Positions 37,236 through 45,659 of a stretch of 64,000 bases of DNA are shown one piece after another (the first letter of the stretch is position 1; every line of letters begins with the position of its first letter). Below the pieces are notes generated by a model, which worked only from the letters and a program-made list of their open reading frames with translations, had not been told where the DNA came from and searched no databases. Location of the stretch: the NCBI RefSeq assembly GCF_003119195.2, contig NZ_CP022255.1, positions 310,001 to 374,000 on the forward strand, read 5' to 3'. The translations under genes were made by a program, and so were the position numbers. This DNA is from Azospirillum baldaniorum. GTDB taxonomy: Bacteria; Pseudomonadota; Alphaproteobacteria; Azospirillales; Azospirillaceae.

Positions 37236-39377
37236 TCAATGTCCCTTCTTCTGCTTTTCAGCGATGCCGCAGGACCGGCCGCCGCTCGGGCTGCCGGGGG
37301 TGAGCAGCCGCTCTCCCGGCACGGGGAAGGCCGTCGCGAGGTGTCCCGGCGGCCGATCGAACGTCAAAGCGGCGTGGGCCAGAGCTTCTTCGGTGCGTCC
37401 GCCCTGGTCGCAGGCGGTCAGCGTTGGAGCCGGCGGAATGGCCTGGACGGATGACGTGTTGCCCGCTGGAGCGAAGCGGCCGAAAAGAGGGGTTTCCAGC
37501 CGAACGGTTCCATCGAAGCCGAACGCCGAGGAGGCCGATACGAGGCTGTCGGGCGAGGCATGATAGGTCTGCGACGCGACGCGGATAGCGCCGCCGTCTC
37601 CTCCGACCGCCGTTGCCACCACCCTGGAGTCGTCGAACACGACGGAGCGGCCGGAAACGATGATGTTGCCGCCACCACCCAGCCCGCCGGCCGCCGCCGA
37701 CACGCGGCCGCCCACCAAACGGAACAGCCCGCCGACCTCAATAAGGACATTGCCTCCGTTCGACCGATCGGCACTGGCGTTGATCGTCGAGCGATCGACG
37801 GTAAGCGGCCCCGTCGACGACAGCATAAGGTCACCGGCCACACCGGCCGAGCGGCTGCGGACGGTGACCTCGGCACCATCGTGCAGCCACAGCCGGTCGG
37901 CACGGATCGACACCGAACCGCCGCGGACGGCGTTCTCACCCGCGGACGCGCCGATGGTTCCACCGTGGCTGAGCCGAACCGATCCGGCCACGACGTCCAC
38001 GCTTCCCCCGGCGCCGGTCCCGAAACTGCCGCCGGCGATCTGACCGAAATCGCTCACCTGGAGATCGCGCGCTCGGACCACGATGTTGCCGCCATCTCCC
38101 GACGCGGTGGCCCGCGACAGGGCGAAGACGCCGCTTTGCGTGCCCAATGGCGCGCCGTCGGGCGCGCTGCCAACGATTGTCAGGGAATCTCGGGCCGTCA
38201 CCGAGACCGAACCCCCGCGCCCTGCGCCGAGCGCCACGCTGCCAATCCCGCTGCGCTGGTCGAGGTGGATCGATCCCGCCGTCACCGCGACGGTCCCGCC
38301 AGCCCCGGCGGCGCCCAGCGCCGAACTGCCCGAGATCGTCGCCGCGCTCATCCGCAGAGCACCGGCGACGTCGACCGCGACCTCGCCGGAGGTTCCCGAT
38401 CCGATGGTTTCCGCCGCGATGCGTCCACCGGTCATCGTCAGGGTGTCGGCGGTGACGCGGATGGGCCCGCCGGCCGCCTTTCCCTTGGCCAGCGAGCTGA
38501 GTTGCCCGACGTAGGACGCCGCCGCCGACAGCGCGAGGTCCGACGCCACAACGGTGATGCCGCCCGACGGGCCGATGTTGTCGGACGCGACCTCCACGGT
38601 CGAACCGTCAACCGAGACCGAGCCTCCTTCAAGCCGGATCGCCCCTCGCTCCGCGCTGACCTGGCTGCCCCTGGCAATGGACAGGGAACCCGACGGCGTG
38701 GGCCGTGACGGCGCGCCCGCCTCCAACCGAACGGTCGCCCGATCCGCCGGCGCGACCATGGCGACCTGCCCATTCTGCGACCGCACCGCGGCACCGTCCA
38801 GATCCAGGAGGGGCGCAATCAGGCTGATGTTGCGTTGTGCCGTCACGGAGCCGCGGATGATTCGAATGGCGGAGGAGTCCCCGACGAAGCCGAAGGACTC
38901 CGGAGCGGCAATGGACAGCGCCCCGCCGGCGGCGCCGTTGGCGGCGAAGCTTTTGCCGTCGGGGAAGGCGATGGAACCGGCGGTGGCCGCGTGGAATGCC
39001 CCGCTGACGTTGATCGCCGCGGTCGGGCCGACGACGATCCCATTGGGGTTGATCATGTAGAGGTCGGCGGATTTTATATCGGACGACAGGTTGCCGTAGA
39101 TGCGGGTGGGTTCCTTGCCGGTGACGCGCGTGATGACGCGTTGGACATCCTCTCCCCCCCGGAAACGCGCGGCCTGATCGGCCCTGACCTCGAACTTTTC
39201 AAAGCTGTGGAAGAGGTTTGGTCCCGCGCGCGTGCCCAGGGACTCCGGAATGATCATCGTCGAACCGGACAGCGTCCGCAGCGGCCCCATGGTGCCATCG
39301 GTCACCACATCGGCACACGCGTGGTGTGCGATGACGGCGAAGGAAAAGAAGACGATGGTAACCGTAAGGCGAGTCAT
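37236..39377 (-). CDS. TpsA-like exoprotein (filamentous haemagglutinin N-terminal domain)
   Basis: A 713-residue two-partner-secretion substrate. The signal peptide (residues 1-22) is followed by a TPS domain with the diagnostic NLFHSF (54-59) and NPNGI (110-114) motifs. About 450 residues of right-handed beta-helix follow, built from Gly/Ala/Ser/Val-rich repeats such as GGSVSVTARDSLTI and GGNIVVRARDLQVS. The C-terminus has two cysteines (TACDQGG and RSCGIAE), the pattern of small TpsA proteins anchored or capped at the end. It should be exported by the TpsB-type protein encoded at 42284-44026. Divergent from that transcription unit. Confidence 0.88.
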   Translation of the reverse strand: MTRLTVTIVFFSFAVIAHHACADVVTDGTMGPLRTLSGSTMIIPESLGTRAGPNLFHSFEKFEVRADQAARFRGGEDVQRVITRVTGKEPTRIYGNLSSDIKSADLYMINPNGIVVGPTAAINVSGAFHAATAGSIAFPDGKSFAANGAAGGALSIAAPESFGFVGDSSAIRIIRGSVTAQRNISLIAPLLDLDGAAVRSQNGQVAMVAPADRATVRLEAGAPSRPTPSGSLSIARGSQVSAERGAIRLEGGSVSVDGSTVEVASDNIGPSGGITVVASDLALSAAASYVGQLSSLAKGKAAGGPIRVTADTLTMTGGRIAAETIGSGTSGEVAVDVAGALRMSAATISGSSALGAAGAGGTVAVTAGSIHLDQRSGIGSVALGAGRGGSVSVTARDSLTIVGSAPDGAPLGTQSGVFALSRATASGDGGNIVVRARDLQVSDFGQIAGGSFGTGAGGSVDVVAGSVRLSHGGTIGASAGENAVRGGSVSIRADRLWLHDGAEVTVRSRSAGVAGDLMLSSTGPLTVDRSTINASADRSNGGNVLIEVGGLFRLVGGRVSAAAGGLGGGGNIIVSGRSVVFDDSRVVATAVGGDGGAIRVASQTYHASPDSLVSASSAFGFDGTVRLETPLFGRFAPAGNTSSVQAIPPAPTLTACDQGGRTEEALAHAALTFDRPPGHLATAFPVPGERLLTPGSPSGGRSCGIAEKQKKGH

Positions 39378-39456
39378 ATGACAATATAACTCCCATAAGA
39401 GGATATAATATAATATATATCATCCTATGAGGGATGAAATCCGGAGATTCGCCCTG
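39378..39456. promoter_or_regulatory. AT-rich divergent promoter of the TPS/CHAT locus
   Basis: The 79-base spacer between the TpsA-like gene (left) and the small exported protein (right). It is almost pure A/T from 39380 to 39425 in a GC-rich neighbourhood, with an imperfect inverted repeat CATAAGAGGATAT..ATCATCCTATG at 39394-39429. It must hold both promoters, so one regulator at the repeat could switch the whole locus. Boxes TATAAT-like occur on both strands. Confidence 0.6.
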
Positions 39457-40068
39457 ATGGGTAGGCTTCTGACCACGTTGATGATGGCCTCGCTCCTGGC
39501 GACGGTCCCTTTCGCCGCCCAATCCCCCGCCCAATCGGCCGCGGTGCCGGCGGGCCGGGCGGAGTTGCCGTGCCGTGACGCGATGGGCGCCTACGACAGG
39601 GTCATCCTCATCAAGAGGAACCTGGAAGCGGAGATCAGCACGCTGCGGAGAATGAAGGACGAGGGAAAGATCTCCGGCGAGCACATGGCCCGCTACGGGA
39701 AGATCACCCGGGACTTCGACGCCCTGCGGAGCGAATGGAACAGCTTCTTCGCGGATGGTGCGCGCGACATTGCCAATTTCGGCCCCGTCAGTTTCGATCC
39801 CGACAAGAGGGTCGAGGCGTTGTCCGATGCCGCCATGAAACTGGAGCCCGAACTGAAAATCCTCCTGGAGGATCTGTCGAATCGACTCGTGGTTCCTGTT
39901 CTGGCGCTGCCGGAGCTTGCCATGTTCGCCGTTGGCGTCGCCGCTCTGTATTTCCAGTTCGACAGCTGGCTCGACAGCCGGCAGGACCGCGCCGAGCAGA
40001 AGGATCGCCAAGCCTGGGCAGCCTGCGCAAGCCACCTGAAGGATCTCGTCTTCCAACCGGACCGGTGA
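39457..40068 (+). CDS. Exported protein of unknown function upstream of the CHAT gene
   Basis: A 203-residue protein with a signal peptide (LLTTLMMASLLATVPFAAQSPAQS, shown in two parts: residues 3-16 and 17-27). A helical, charged middle follows (coiled-coil-like MGAYDRVILIKRN ... LRSEWNSFF, about 45-100). A hydrophobic segment near residues 153-172 (VLALPELAMFAVGVAALYF) probably anchors it in the membrane. A short basic C-terminus contains WAACASHLK. No family recognised. ATG 39457 is preferred because GGAG lies 11 bases upstream; an ATG ten codons earlier lacks a ribosome site. Its TGA overlaps the CHAT gene's ATG (TGATG), so the two are coupled and probably work together. Confidence 0.65.
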   Translation: MGRLLTTLMMASLLATVPFAAQSPAQSAAVPAGRAELPCRDAMGAYDRVILIKRNLEAEISTLRRMKDEGKISGEHMARYGKITRDFDALRSEWNSFFADGARDIANFGPVSFDPDKRVEALSDAAMKLEPELKILLEDLSNRLVVPVLALPELAMFAVGVAALYFQFDSWLDSRQDRAEQKDRQAWAACASHLKDLVFQPDR

Positions 40069-42287
40069 TGCGTTGCACGGCCCCGTGGTTAGGACGGCTG
40101 GCGCTGCCGGTCCTCCTTCTGTTGTCCGCACCAGCGTTGGCCGCCTCCTGCCCGGATTCCAATTGGTGGACCGCCTACAAGGCCCGCATGGGAGGGGCCG
40201 CTCCAGCCCCGGTGGGCGGGGTGAGTCAGCCAAGCCCGCGTCACCCGGCGTGCGATGAGGCGGCCGACCGGTTGCGGGGGGCTCTGTGGTCGGCGCCCGC
40301 GAGTTCGGGGTGGCCGGGCTGGAGCGAGGCGGCGCTGGCCTGCGCGTCCGAACTCGACAGCCGCGATCGGCGGTTGCTGGCGGCCGCGGCGGCCTTCGAC
40401 AGCATCCGGGCCGGATGTCCACCGGCTTCGGTCGACGCGCTCAAGGCATCGGCGGATACGAACCGCGACCGGAAGGCGGGGTTCCCCGACGACACCGACG
40501 CCGCGTTCACGGTTCTTTTGGGAATCAGGAGCGCGCGCGCCATCGAGCGAGCAGGGCCGGCCGGTTCCGCCGATGACATGGCCTCCGCCCGCATGGGTTT
40601 CCGCGAGGCGTTGGAAACCCGATACCGTTGCGCGACGGACGGCTGCCGGATCAACGTCGCCTTCGCCAAGGCTCACGCCTGCCTGTACCTGGCCCGGATG
40701 GAAGATGTGGCGGGGCCAACCGCCGTTGAACCCGGCACCGCGGAGGCGTGTGCGGCCGCCCAGATGGGGCCGCTGGCGACGCTGACGGACCCGGTCGAAC
40801 TGAACCGTGCGACGCAACGTTTTCTCGCCGCCAACCAGCCCGCCGCTGGCACGGACGATGGCCCGCTGGAACGCCTCGCCAGCTTACGGACCCGGGCCGA
40901 TGCCTTTGCGGCCGCCGGGAAGGAGGAGCAGGCTCGGCGGGCGCTGGCCTACGCGCGCGAACTGGTGGCGGAGAATCGGCTGGCCTTCGTGGGCGACGGG
41001 GCCGAATCCGATCCGCGCTTCCGCTCGCTCCTGGACGCGGTCTACGACCGGTCCATCCGGCTCGCCGTCGACGGCCGCAGCGGAGTGGCCGGAATGCCGG
41101 AGGTCCTCCGCATCCTGGAAGACCGCCGACGGATCGACCTCGTCCGTGCCTTCCGATCGGACTGCTGGTTCGAACCCGTTCCCAGCCCAACCTCCCGCCG
41201 GACCACAGTCTGGGCGCCAGACGCCGCCTTGCGAGGCGACTGGATCGTCGTCGTGTCGAACATCGGCGGCGAGGTTCTGACGGCGGCCGGAGCTGCGGAT
41301 TCGCCATCGGATCTGTTTGACAACGGCGTCACCCTCCTGCACCGAACGCCCAGCCTGCCGGTTGAAGAGGCCGTGCGCGACTGGCGCAAAGGGCTGGATG
41401 CGGAAGACGCCCCGCCTTCGCTGGAAACCATCGCCGCGAACTTGTCGCAGACCCTGTTCGGCCCGGTCGCGCAGGGTCTTCTGCGCGCGAAACCAAAACG
41501 GATCATCATCGTTCCCGACGCCTGGGCGGCGCGGATTCCGTTCTCCGCCCTTCCGTTCGGTGACCGGAACACCACCATCGCCGACGCGGCCGATCTCGTG
41601 GTCATGCCCGCGCTGGACGCGCGGCTTTGGCCGAAGGAGAAGGCGCTGAACAAGCCGCCGCCTCGCGTTCTTGCCGGCGGCCTGACCGAGCGTCTGACGC
41701 ACTCGGCGTCGGAGATCCGGCGCATCGCCACGCTGCTGGACAGCGTCGTTCTGAATGAAACCGAGCTTACCCTGAGGAACCTGGAGGCGGCGGCGAGGGA
41801 CCGGTTTGACGTCCTGCATATCGCCACGCACGCGTCGTTCGGCGGGGCCGGGGGGCCGTCCATCACCATGGGCGACGGCACCACGGCTGGCGCCGCCGAC
41901 ATCGAGACACTCGTGCGTATGATGCGGGATCCGTCCGGGAATGCCCTGGATCTGCTGACCCTGTCGGCCTGCGAAACCGCTCTCGGCGACGGCTCGGGGG
42001 GCAAGGAACTCGGCCTGCTGGGGATGGCCTTGCGCACCGGAGTGCGCGCTTCCGTCGGAACGCTGTGGACCGTGAACAAGGAATCCACGCCGGAACTCAT
42101 GACACGGTTCTACGAGTACATGACCATGGGGTGCGACAAGGCGCGGGCGCTTCGTCTCGCGCAGCTGGATCTGAAGCAAGGGCGCGTCGGCCATGGAGCG
42201 TGGCGGTCCCCCCATCATTGGGCCGGATTCGTCTTTTCCGGTGACTGGACGGCCCTCGTCGACGCCCCCAATTGCCCCCTCCAATGA
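40068..42287 (+). CDS. Exported CHAT-domain (caspase-like) protein
   Basis: A 739-residue protein: signal peptide (GRLALPVLLLLSAPALA, cleavage near residue 25), an alpha-helical middle (about 60-400) that could be degenerate helical repeats, and a C-terminal CHAT domain (about 430-735). The caspase-type dyad is present: His588 in HIATHASF and Cys635 in LSACETALG. The conserved VPDAWAARIPFSALPF strand lies before the His and SVGTLWTVNKEST after the Cys; the family's terminal WAGFVFSGDW is intact. A proteolytic role is expected, but export to the periplasm is unusual next to the cytoplasmic CHAT proteases (for example TPR-CHAT of type III-E CRISPR). Overlaps both neighbours (TGATG, ATGA). Confidence 0.87.
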   Translation: MRCTAPWLGRLALPVLLLLSAPALAASCPDSNWWTAYKARMGGAAPAPVGGVSQPSPRHPACDEAADRLRGALWSAPASSGWPGWSEAALACASELDSRDRRLLAAAAAFDSIRAGCPPASVDALKASADTNRDRKAGFPDDTDAAFTVLLGIRSARAIERAGPAGSADDMASARMGFREALETRYRCATDGCRINVAFAKAHACLYLARMEDVAGPTAVEPGTAEACAAAQMGPLATLTDPVELNRATQRFLAANQPAAGTDDGPLERLASLRTRADAFAAAGKEEQARRALAYARELVAENRLAFVGDGAESDPRFRSLLDAVYDRSIRLAVDGRSGVAGMPEVLRILEDRRRIDLVRAFRSDCWFEPVPSPTSRRTTVWAPDAALRGDWIVVVSNIGGEVLTAAGAADSPSDLFDNGVTLLHRTPSLPVEEAVRDWRKGLDAEDAPPSLETIAANLSQTLFGPVAQGLLRAKPKRIIIVPDAWAARIPFSALPFGDRNTTIADAADLVVMPALDARLWPKEKALNKPPPRVLAGGLTERLTHSASEIRRIATLLDSVVLNETELTLRNLEAAARDRFDVLHIATHASFGGAGGPSITMGDGTTAGAADIETLVRMMRDPSGNALDLLTLSACETALGDGSGGKELGLLGMALRTGVRASVGTLWTVNKESTPELMTRFYEYMTMGCDKARALRLAQLDLKQGRVGHGAWRSPHHWAGFVFSGDWTALVDAPNCPLQ

Positions 42288-44026
42288 CGGCCGGTGCAAC
42301 GCCCGGCGGCCGGCCGCCGTCCCCACGCCGGACCAGCCTGCGCGGCGTCTTGCGCGCGTTGGCCGCTCCGGCGTTGACGGCCCTGGTGCTTGCGGTTCCG
42401 TTTGCGGCGCACGCGGGCGAGGCCGGCGACGACGCGGCCCGCGCCTGCCTTGGCGTGCTGGCCAACCGGCCGCCCATCGCGGAGAACCCCGATCCGGACG
42501 CCGTTCGCGTCACCCGCTTCGCCGCAGCCGATCCCTCGGCGCCGCTCGCCGTCGAAATCGACGGCTTCCTGAACGGGAGCTATGCCGGTGTCCGGCTTGG
42601 CGACCTGGACATCGACGCCCTGATGCGTCGCGTCAACGCCTGCCTGTTCGCCGCCGGCTTTCCGACCTCGGGTGTCGACGAGGTCGTTCGGGCCGACGAT
42701 GGCGCGGTCATTTACCGTGTGCGCATCGGCCGTGGCGACGACGTTGAACTGGTTGCCGTGGACCGCAGAACGGGCCTGCCGGAGCCTCCGCATGTCGTCC
42801 GGTGGCTGCGCCGGATGCTGATCCCGGACGGCGCGCGCCCGTTCAGCACCGCGGATCTTGAGAATGGGTGGCGCCGCGCCAGGGACAGCGGCCGGGTCGG
42901 CCCCCTGTCCATCAGCGTGCGGCCCGGCCACACGGCCGGCGCGGCGCGGGTCGTGGTGGAGGTGGAGCGGCCTTCCTCGCCGTCGGCCGTGATCGGCGCG
43001 ACCAACGATCTGCCATGGGCGCTGGGTGCCGCAGTGGCCTACGCGTCGGTGAGCGTGCCGGCGTTCATGCCGGGCTTCGATCATCTGACCGCTGAAACGG
43101 CCCGCGGCGAGGGTTACCGCCGCGAAGCCATCGGCTACGACGGCCCCATCGGTGCGACGGAGCACCGCTGGCTGGTGGCGGTCGGCCGGACGAAATCCAG
43201 GTTCGTGGAGGATTATTTCTCTGACCTCGGCATACGGAGCGAGGCGCTGGACTTCGATCTTGCGACGCGATGGCGGGTGATCGACGACTGGAGCGCCGAC
43301 CGGACGGTCGCCGAGGACATCGGCCTTTCCCACAACGAACTGACAATCGTCGTCGGCGTGCGCGACATCTGGACACGGTCCTATCTGTTGGGGGAGCCAT
43401 TTTCCTTCGACACGGCCGCCCACGACGGGGAGATCGACTTTCTGGAAGCGCGCGCCGGGGTCGAAATGCGCAGACGGGAGCGTGCCGGCGGGGCACGCCT
43501 TTACCTGGGCATGCGCCGGGGGATGAGGGGCGTCGCCTCGTGGATGCACAGCAAGATTGGAGGCGGGACCTATTCGGCCCTGGACGCCGAGGCCGAGGCC
43601 GCTTACGGCCCCTTACCCCTGGAGGGCCGGCTGGAGCTTCGGGCGCGCGGCCAATGGAGTCCCGACCGCCTGCTTCCCGCTGCCCGCTTCGTGCTGGGCG
43701 GCAGCAACAGCGTTCGCGGAATCGAGGTCGGTGCCTTGACCGGAAACAGCGGGCACGTGGAATCGCTCGATCTGGTTGTCCCGGTTCACGCCGATGCCAC
43801 CCTGCAGGTCGATGGTGTCCTCTTTGCCGATCATGGACAGGTTCTGCCGGTGGAGGGGGGCGCCCAGCGGGTGGCAAGCGTCGGCGTCGGCGTTCGTGCC
43901 GCACTGTGGCATACGCTGAGCCTGGACCTTTATCTTTCACGGCCGCTTGCCGGTTCACCCAATGTCCGTACGGCTGGGGGACATTCGCCGACCGGATTGA
44001 ACGTCAACATTGTTTCGCGGTTCTGA
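42284..44026 (+). CDS. TpsB/FhaC/ShlB-type two-partner secretion transporter
   Basis: A 580-residue outer-membrane protein of the Omp85/TpsB superfamily. A signal peptide (LRALAAPALTALVLAVPFAAHA) comes first. A periplasmic part (about 55-210) follows with two POTRA-like segments, including LGDLDIDALMRRVNACLFAAGFPTSG in its helix-strand pattern. A 16-strand barrel comes next, with the signature GGSNSVRGI (about residue 475; the family's G-G-x-x-x-V-R-G) and the terminal aromatic residue Phe580. It should secrete the TpsA-like protein encoded on the other arm of the locus. ATG 42284 overlaps the CHAT stop (ATGA). Splitting tpsA and tpsB onto divergent units with CHAT in between is unusual. Confidence 0.86.
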   Translation: MTAGATPGGRPPSPRRTSLRGVLRALAAPALTALVLAVPFAAHAGEAGDDAARACLGVLANRPPIAENPDPDAVRVTRFAAADPSAPLAVEIDGFLNGSYAGVRLGDLDIDALMRRVNACLFAAGFPTSGVDEVVRADDGAVIYRVRIGRGDDVELVAVDRRTGLPEPPHVVRWLRRMLIPDGARPFSTADLENGWRRARDSGRVGPLSISVRPGHTAGAARVVVEVERPSSPSAVIGATNDLPWALGAAVAYASVSVPAFMPGFDHLTAETARGEGYRREAIGYDGPIGATEHRWLVAVGRTKSRFVEDYFSDLGIRSEALDFDLATRWRVIDDWSADRTVAEDIGLSHNELTIVVGVRDIWTRSYLLGEPFSFDTAAHDGEIDFLEARAGVEMRRRERAGGARLYLGMRRGMRGVASWMHSKIGGGTYSALDAEAEAAYGPLPLEGRLELRARGQWSPDRLLPAARFVLGGSNSVRGIEVGALTGNSGHVESLDLVVPVHADATLQVDGVLFADHGQVLPVEGGAQRVASVGVGVRAALWHTLSLDLYLSRPLAGSPNVRTAGGHSPTGLNVNIVSRF

Positions 44027-44176
44027 TGAGGGCAGACCGTGACATGGAGCCGACGGGGCTACGCCTCGGGCGGCGGATGAGCGCGGCGTCATCGCGGCCT
44101 TATGAACAGCGTCGAGCGCATCGGAGGGTGTTCTCCGACACCTATGACGTTGCCAGGCGCGCAGGGGATGGCCGAC

Positions 44177-44488
44177 TCACGTCGGCACCGACACCACCCC
44201 GCCCGGATTGTCCGTGACCGCGAAGGTCTCGAAGAACTCGATCTCCGGATCGGTGCCGTAGCGCCGCCGGATGCCGTCCAGCCATGGCCCCTGGTAGAAG
44301 CGCTGGGCGTCCTCCCGCTTTTCCCACTGGTAGACGCCCCCGGCGGTGCCGGTCCCGCTCCAGATGAACTGCTTGCGGATCAGGCCCGGCACATCGCCGA
44401 AACCCGGCGCGATTGACAGGAAATGCGCCCGGCACTCCTCCCGTCCGATCGCGGCGGGCAGGCGGTAGCGGACGATGGCGGTGATCAT
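44177..44488 (-). CDS. Small dimeric alpha-beta-barrel protein (monooxygenase-like)
   Basis: A 103-residue protein of ferredoxin-like fold, the size and pattern of YdhR/antibiotic-biosynthesis-monooxygenase-type dimers: a first strand MITAIVRYRLP, then HFLSIAPGFGDVPGLIRKQFIW, the YQWEKREDAQRFY helix and a final FAVTDN strand. Such proteins are cofactor-free oxygenases or isomerases, or ligand-binding proteins; which is unknown here. GGAAG lies nine bases upstream of the ATG. It is divergent from the ABC importer and likely functionally tied to its substrate. Confidence 0.7.
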   Translation of the reverse strand: MITAIVRYRLPAAIGREECRAHFLSIAPGFGDVPGLIRKQFIWSGTGTAGGVYQWEKREDAQRFYQGPWLDGIRRRYGTDPEIEFFETFAVTDNPGGVVSVPT

Positions 44489-44524
44489 GGGGAACTTCCG
44501 TGCGTTGTTTCTCTACTTCATGAG

Positions 44525-44554
44525 TTGACATTATAGCGCGAGGCCGTTGAATAT
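44525..44554 (+). promoter_or_regulatory. Putative sigma-70-type promoter of the ABC importer
   Basis: TTGACA at 44525-44530 and GAATAT at 44549-44554 with 18 bases between, pointing towards the binding-protein gene that starts at 44621. Confidence 0.5.
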
Positions 44555-44570
44555 AGTCCATGAAAATCAT

Positions 44571-44597
44571 GTATTCACATTTATAATGAGTGAATAC
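44571..44597. promoter_or_regulatory. Inverted repeat, operator candidate of the ABC importer
   Basis: Perfect 7-bp arms GTATTCA / TGAATAC separated by 13 AT-rich bases, 24 bases upstream of the binding-protein start and just downstream of the putative promoter. Repressor position; the regulator is not encoded nearby. Confidence 0.5.
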
Positions 44598-44620
44598 GGC
44601 TTGATCGAAGGACGACGACC

Positions 44621-45658
44621 ATGAGCACGCATCGGAACGGTTCGGGGATTTCGACGCTGGCGCCCTCGCGGCGCGGGCTGCTGAAGGTGGCGGCGGCGGG
44701 CGCGGTGGCGCTGCCTTTCGCGGGCGTGGCGTCCCGGCTGGTCGCTGCCCCGACGCCCGCCGCGCTGAAGCCGCTGAAGCTCGCCTGGAACACCGGCGCG
44801 GTGTGCGGTGCCCCGGTGGCGGTCGCTAAGCACAACGGCTTTTTCGAGAAGCACGGGCTGGACGTGGAGTTCGTCAACTTCGCCGGCACGACGGAGCAGC
44901 TTCTGGAGGCGCTCGCCACCGGCAAGGCGGACATCGGCCACGGCATGGCGCTGCGCTGGCTGAAGCCGCTGGAGCAGGGCTTCGACGTGCGCATCATCGC
45001 GGGCGTGCACGGCGGCTGCATGCGCCTGCTGGCCGCCAAGAACGGCGGCATCACCAGCCTTGCCGGGCTGAAGGGCAAGACGGTGGCGATCAGCGACCTG
45101 TCCAGCCCGGCCAAGCACCTGTTCTCCATCCAGCTCGCCAAGCAGGGGATCGACCCGAACAAGGACGTGGAATGGCGCGTCTTCCCCGGCGACCTGCTGG
45201 CCATCGCGGTCGACAAGGGCGAGGCGCAGGCCGTCGCCCATTGGGACCCGGTGACCTACAACTTCCTGAAGTCCGGCACTCTGGTCGAGATCTCCACCAA
45301 CCTGTCGGGCGAATTCGCCAACCGCGTCTGCTGCGTCCTCGGCGCGCGCGGCAGCCTGCTGCGCGAGGACAAGGCCGCCGCCGCCGCGGTGACCCGCGCC
45401 GTGTTCGAGGCGCAGCACTACGCCGCCGCCAACCCGGTGGAGGCCGCCAAGGTCTACCAGCAATACTCGCCCAAGAGCAGCATCGAGGACCTCGCCGCCC
45501 AGCTTTCCAGCCAGACGCACGACCACAACCCGGTGGGCGCCGACATCAAGCGCGAGATCGCGCTCTACGCGGAGGAACTGAAGAGCGTCCAGGTCTTCAA
45601 GCAAAGCACCGACACAGCGAAGTTCGCCGACCGCGTCTACGCTGACGTGCTGGGCTGA
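44621..45658 (+). CDS. ABC importer substrate-binding protein (SsuA/TauA/NMT1-like)
   Basis: A 345-residue periplasmic binding protein with a Tat-type signal (SRRGLLKVAAAGAVALPFAG) and the SsuA/NMT1 fold: APVAVAKHNGFFEKHGLDVEF near residue 63, TEQLLEALATGKADIGHG near 90, and GLKGKTVAISDLSSPAKHL near 150. The family binds sulfonates, nitrate, taurine, pyrimidine precursors or similar small anions and heterocycles; this ligand is unresolved. AAGGA lies nine bases before the ATG. It heads a three-gene operon with its permease (1 base apart) and ATPase. Confidence 0.9.
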   Translation: MSTHRNGSGISTLAPSRRGLLKVAAAGAVALPFAGVASRLVAAPTPAALKPLKLAWNTGAVCGAPVAVAKHNGFFEKHGLDVEFVNFAGTTEQLLEALATGKADIGHGMALRWLKPLEQGFDVRIIAGVHGGCMRLLAAKNGGITSLAGLKGKTVAISDLSSPAKHLFSIQLAKQGIDPNKDVEWRVFPGDLLAIAVDKGEAQAVAHWDPVTYNFLKSGTLVEISTNLSGEFANRVCCVLGARGSLLREDKAAAAAVTRAVFEAQHYAAANPVEAAKVYQQYSPKSSIEDLAAQLSSQTHDHNPVGADIKREIALYAEELKSVQVFKQSTDTAKFADRVYADVLG

Positions 45659-45659
45659 G

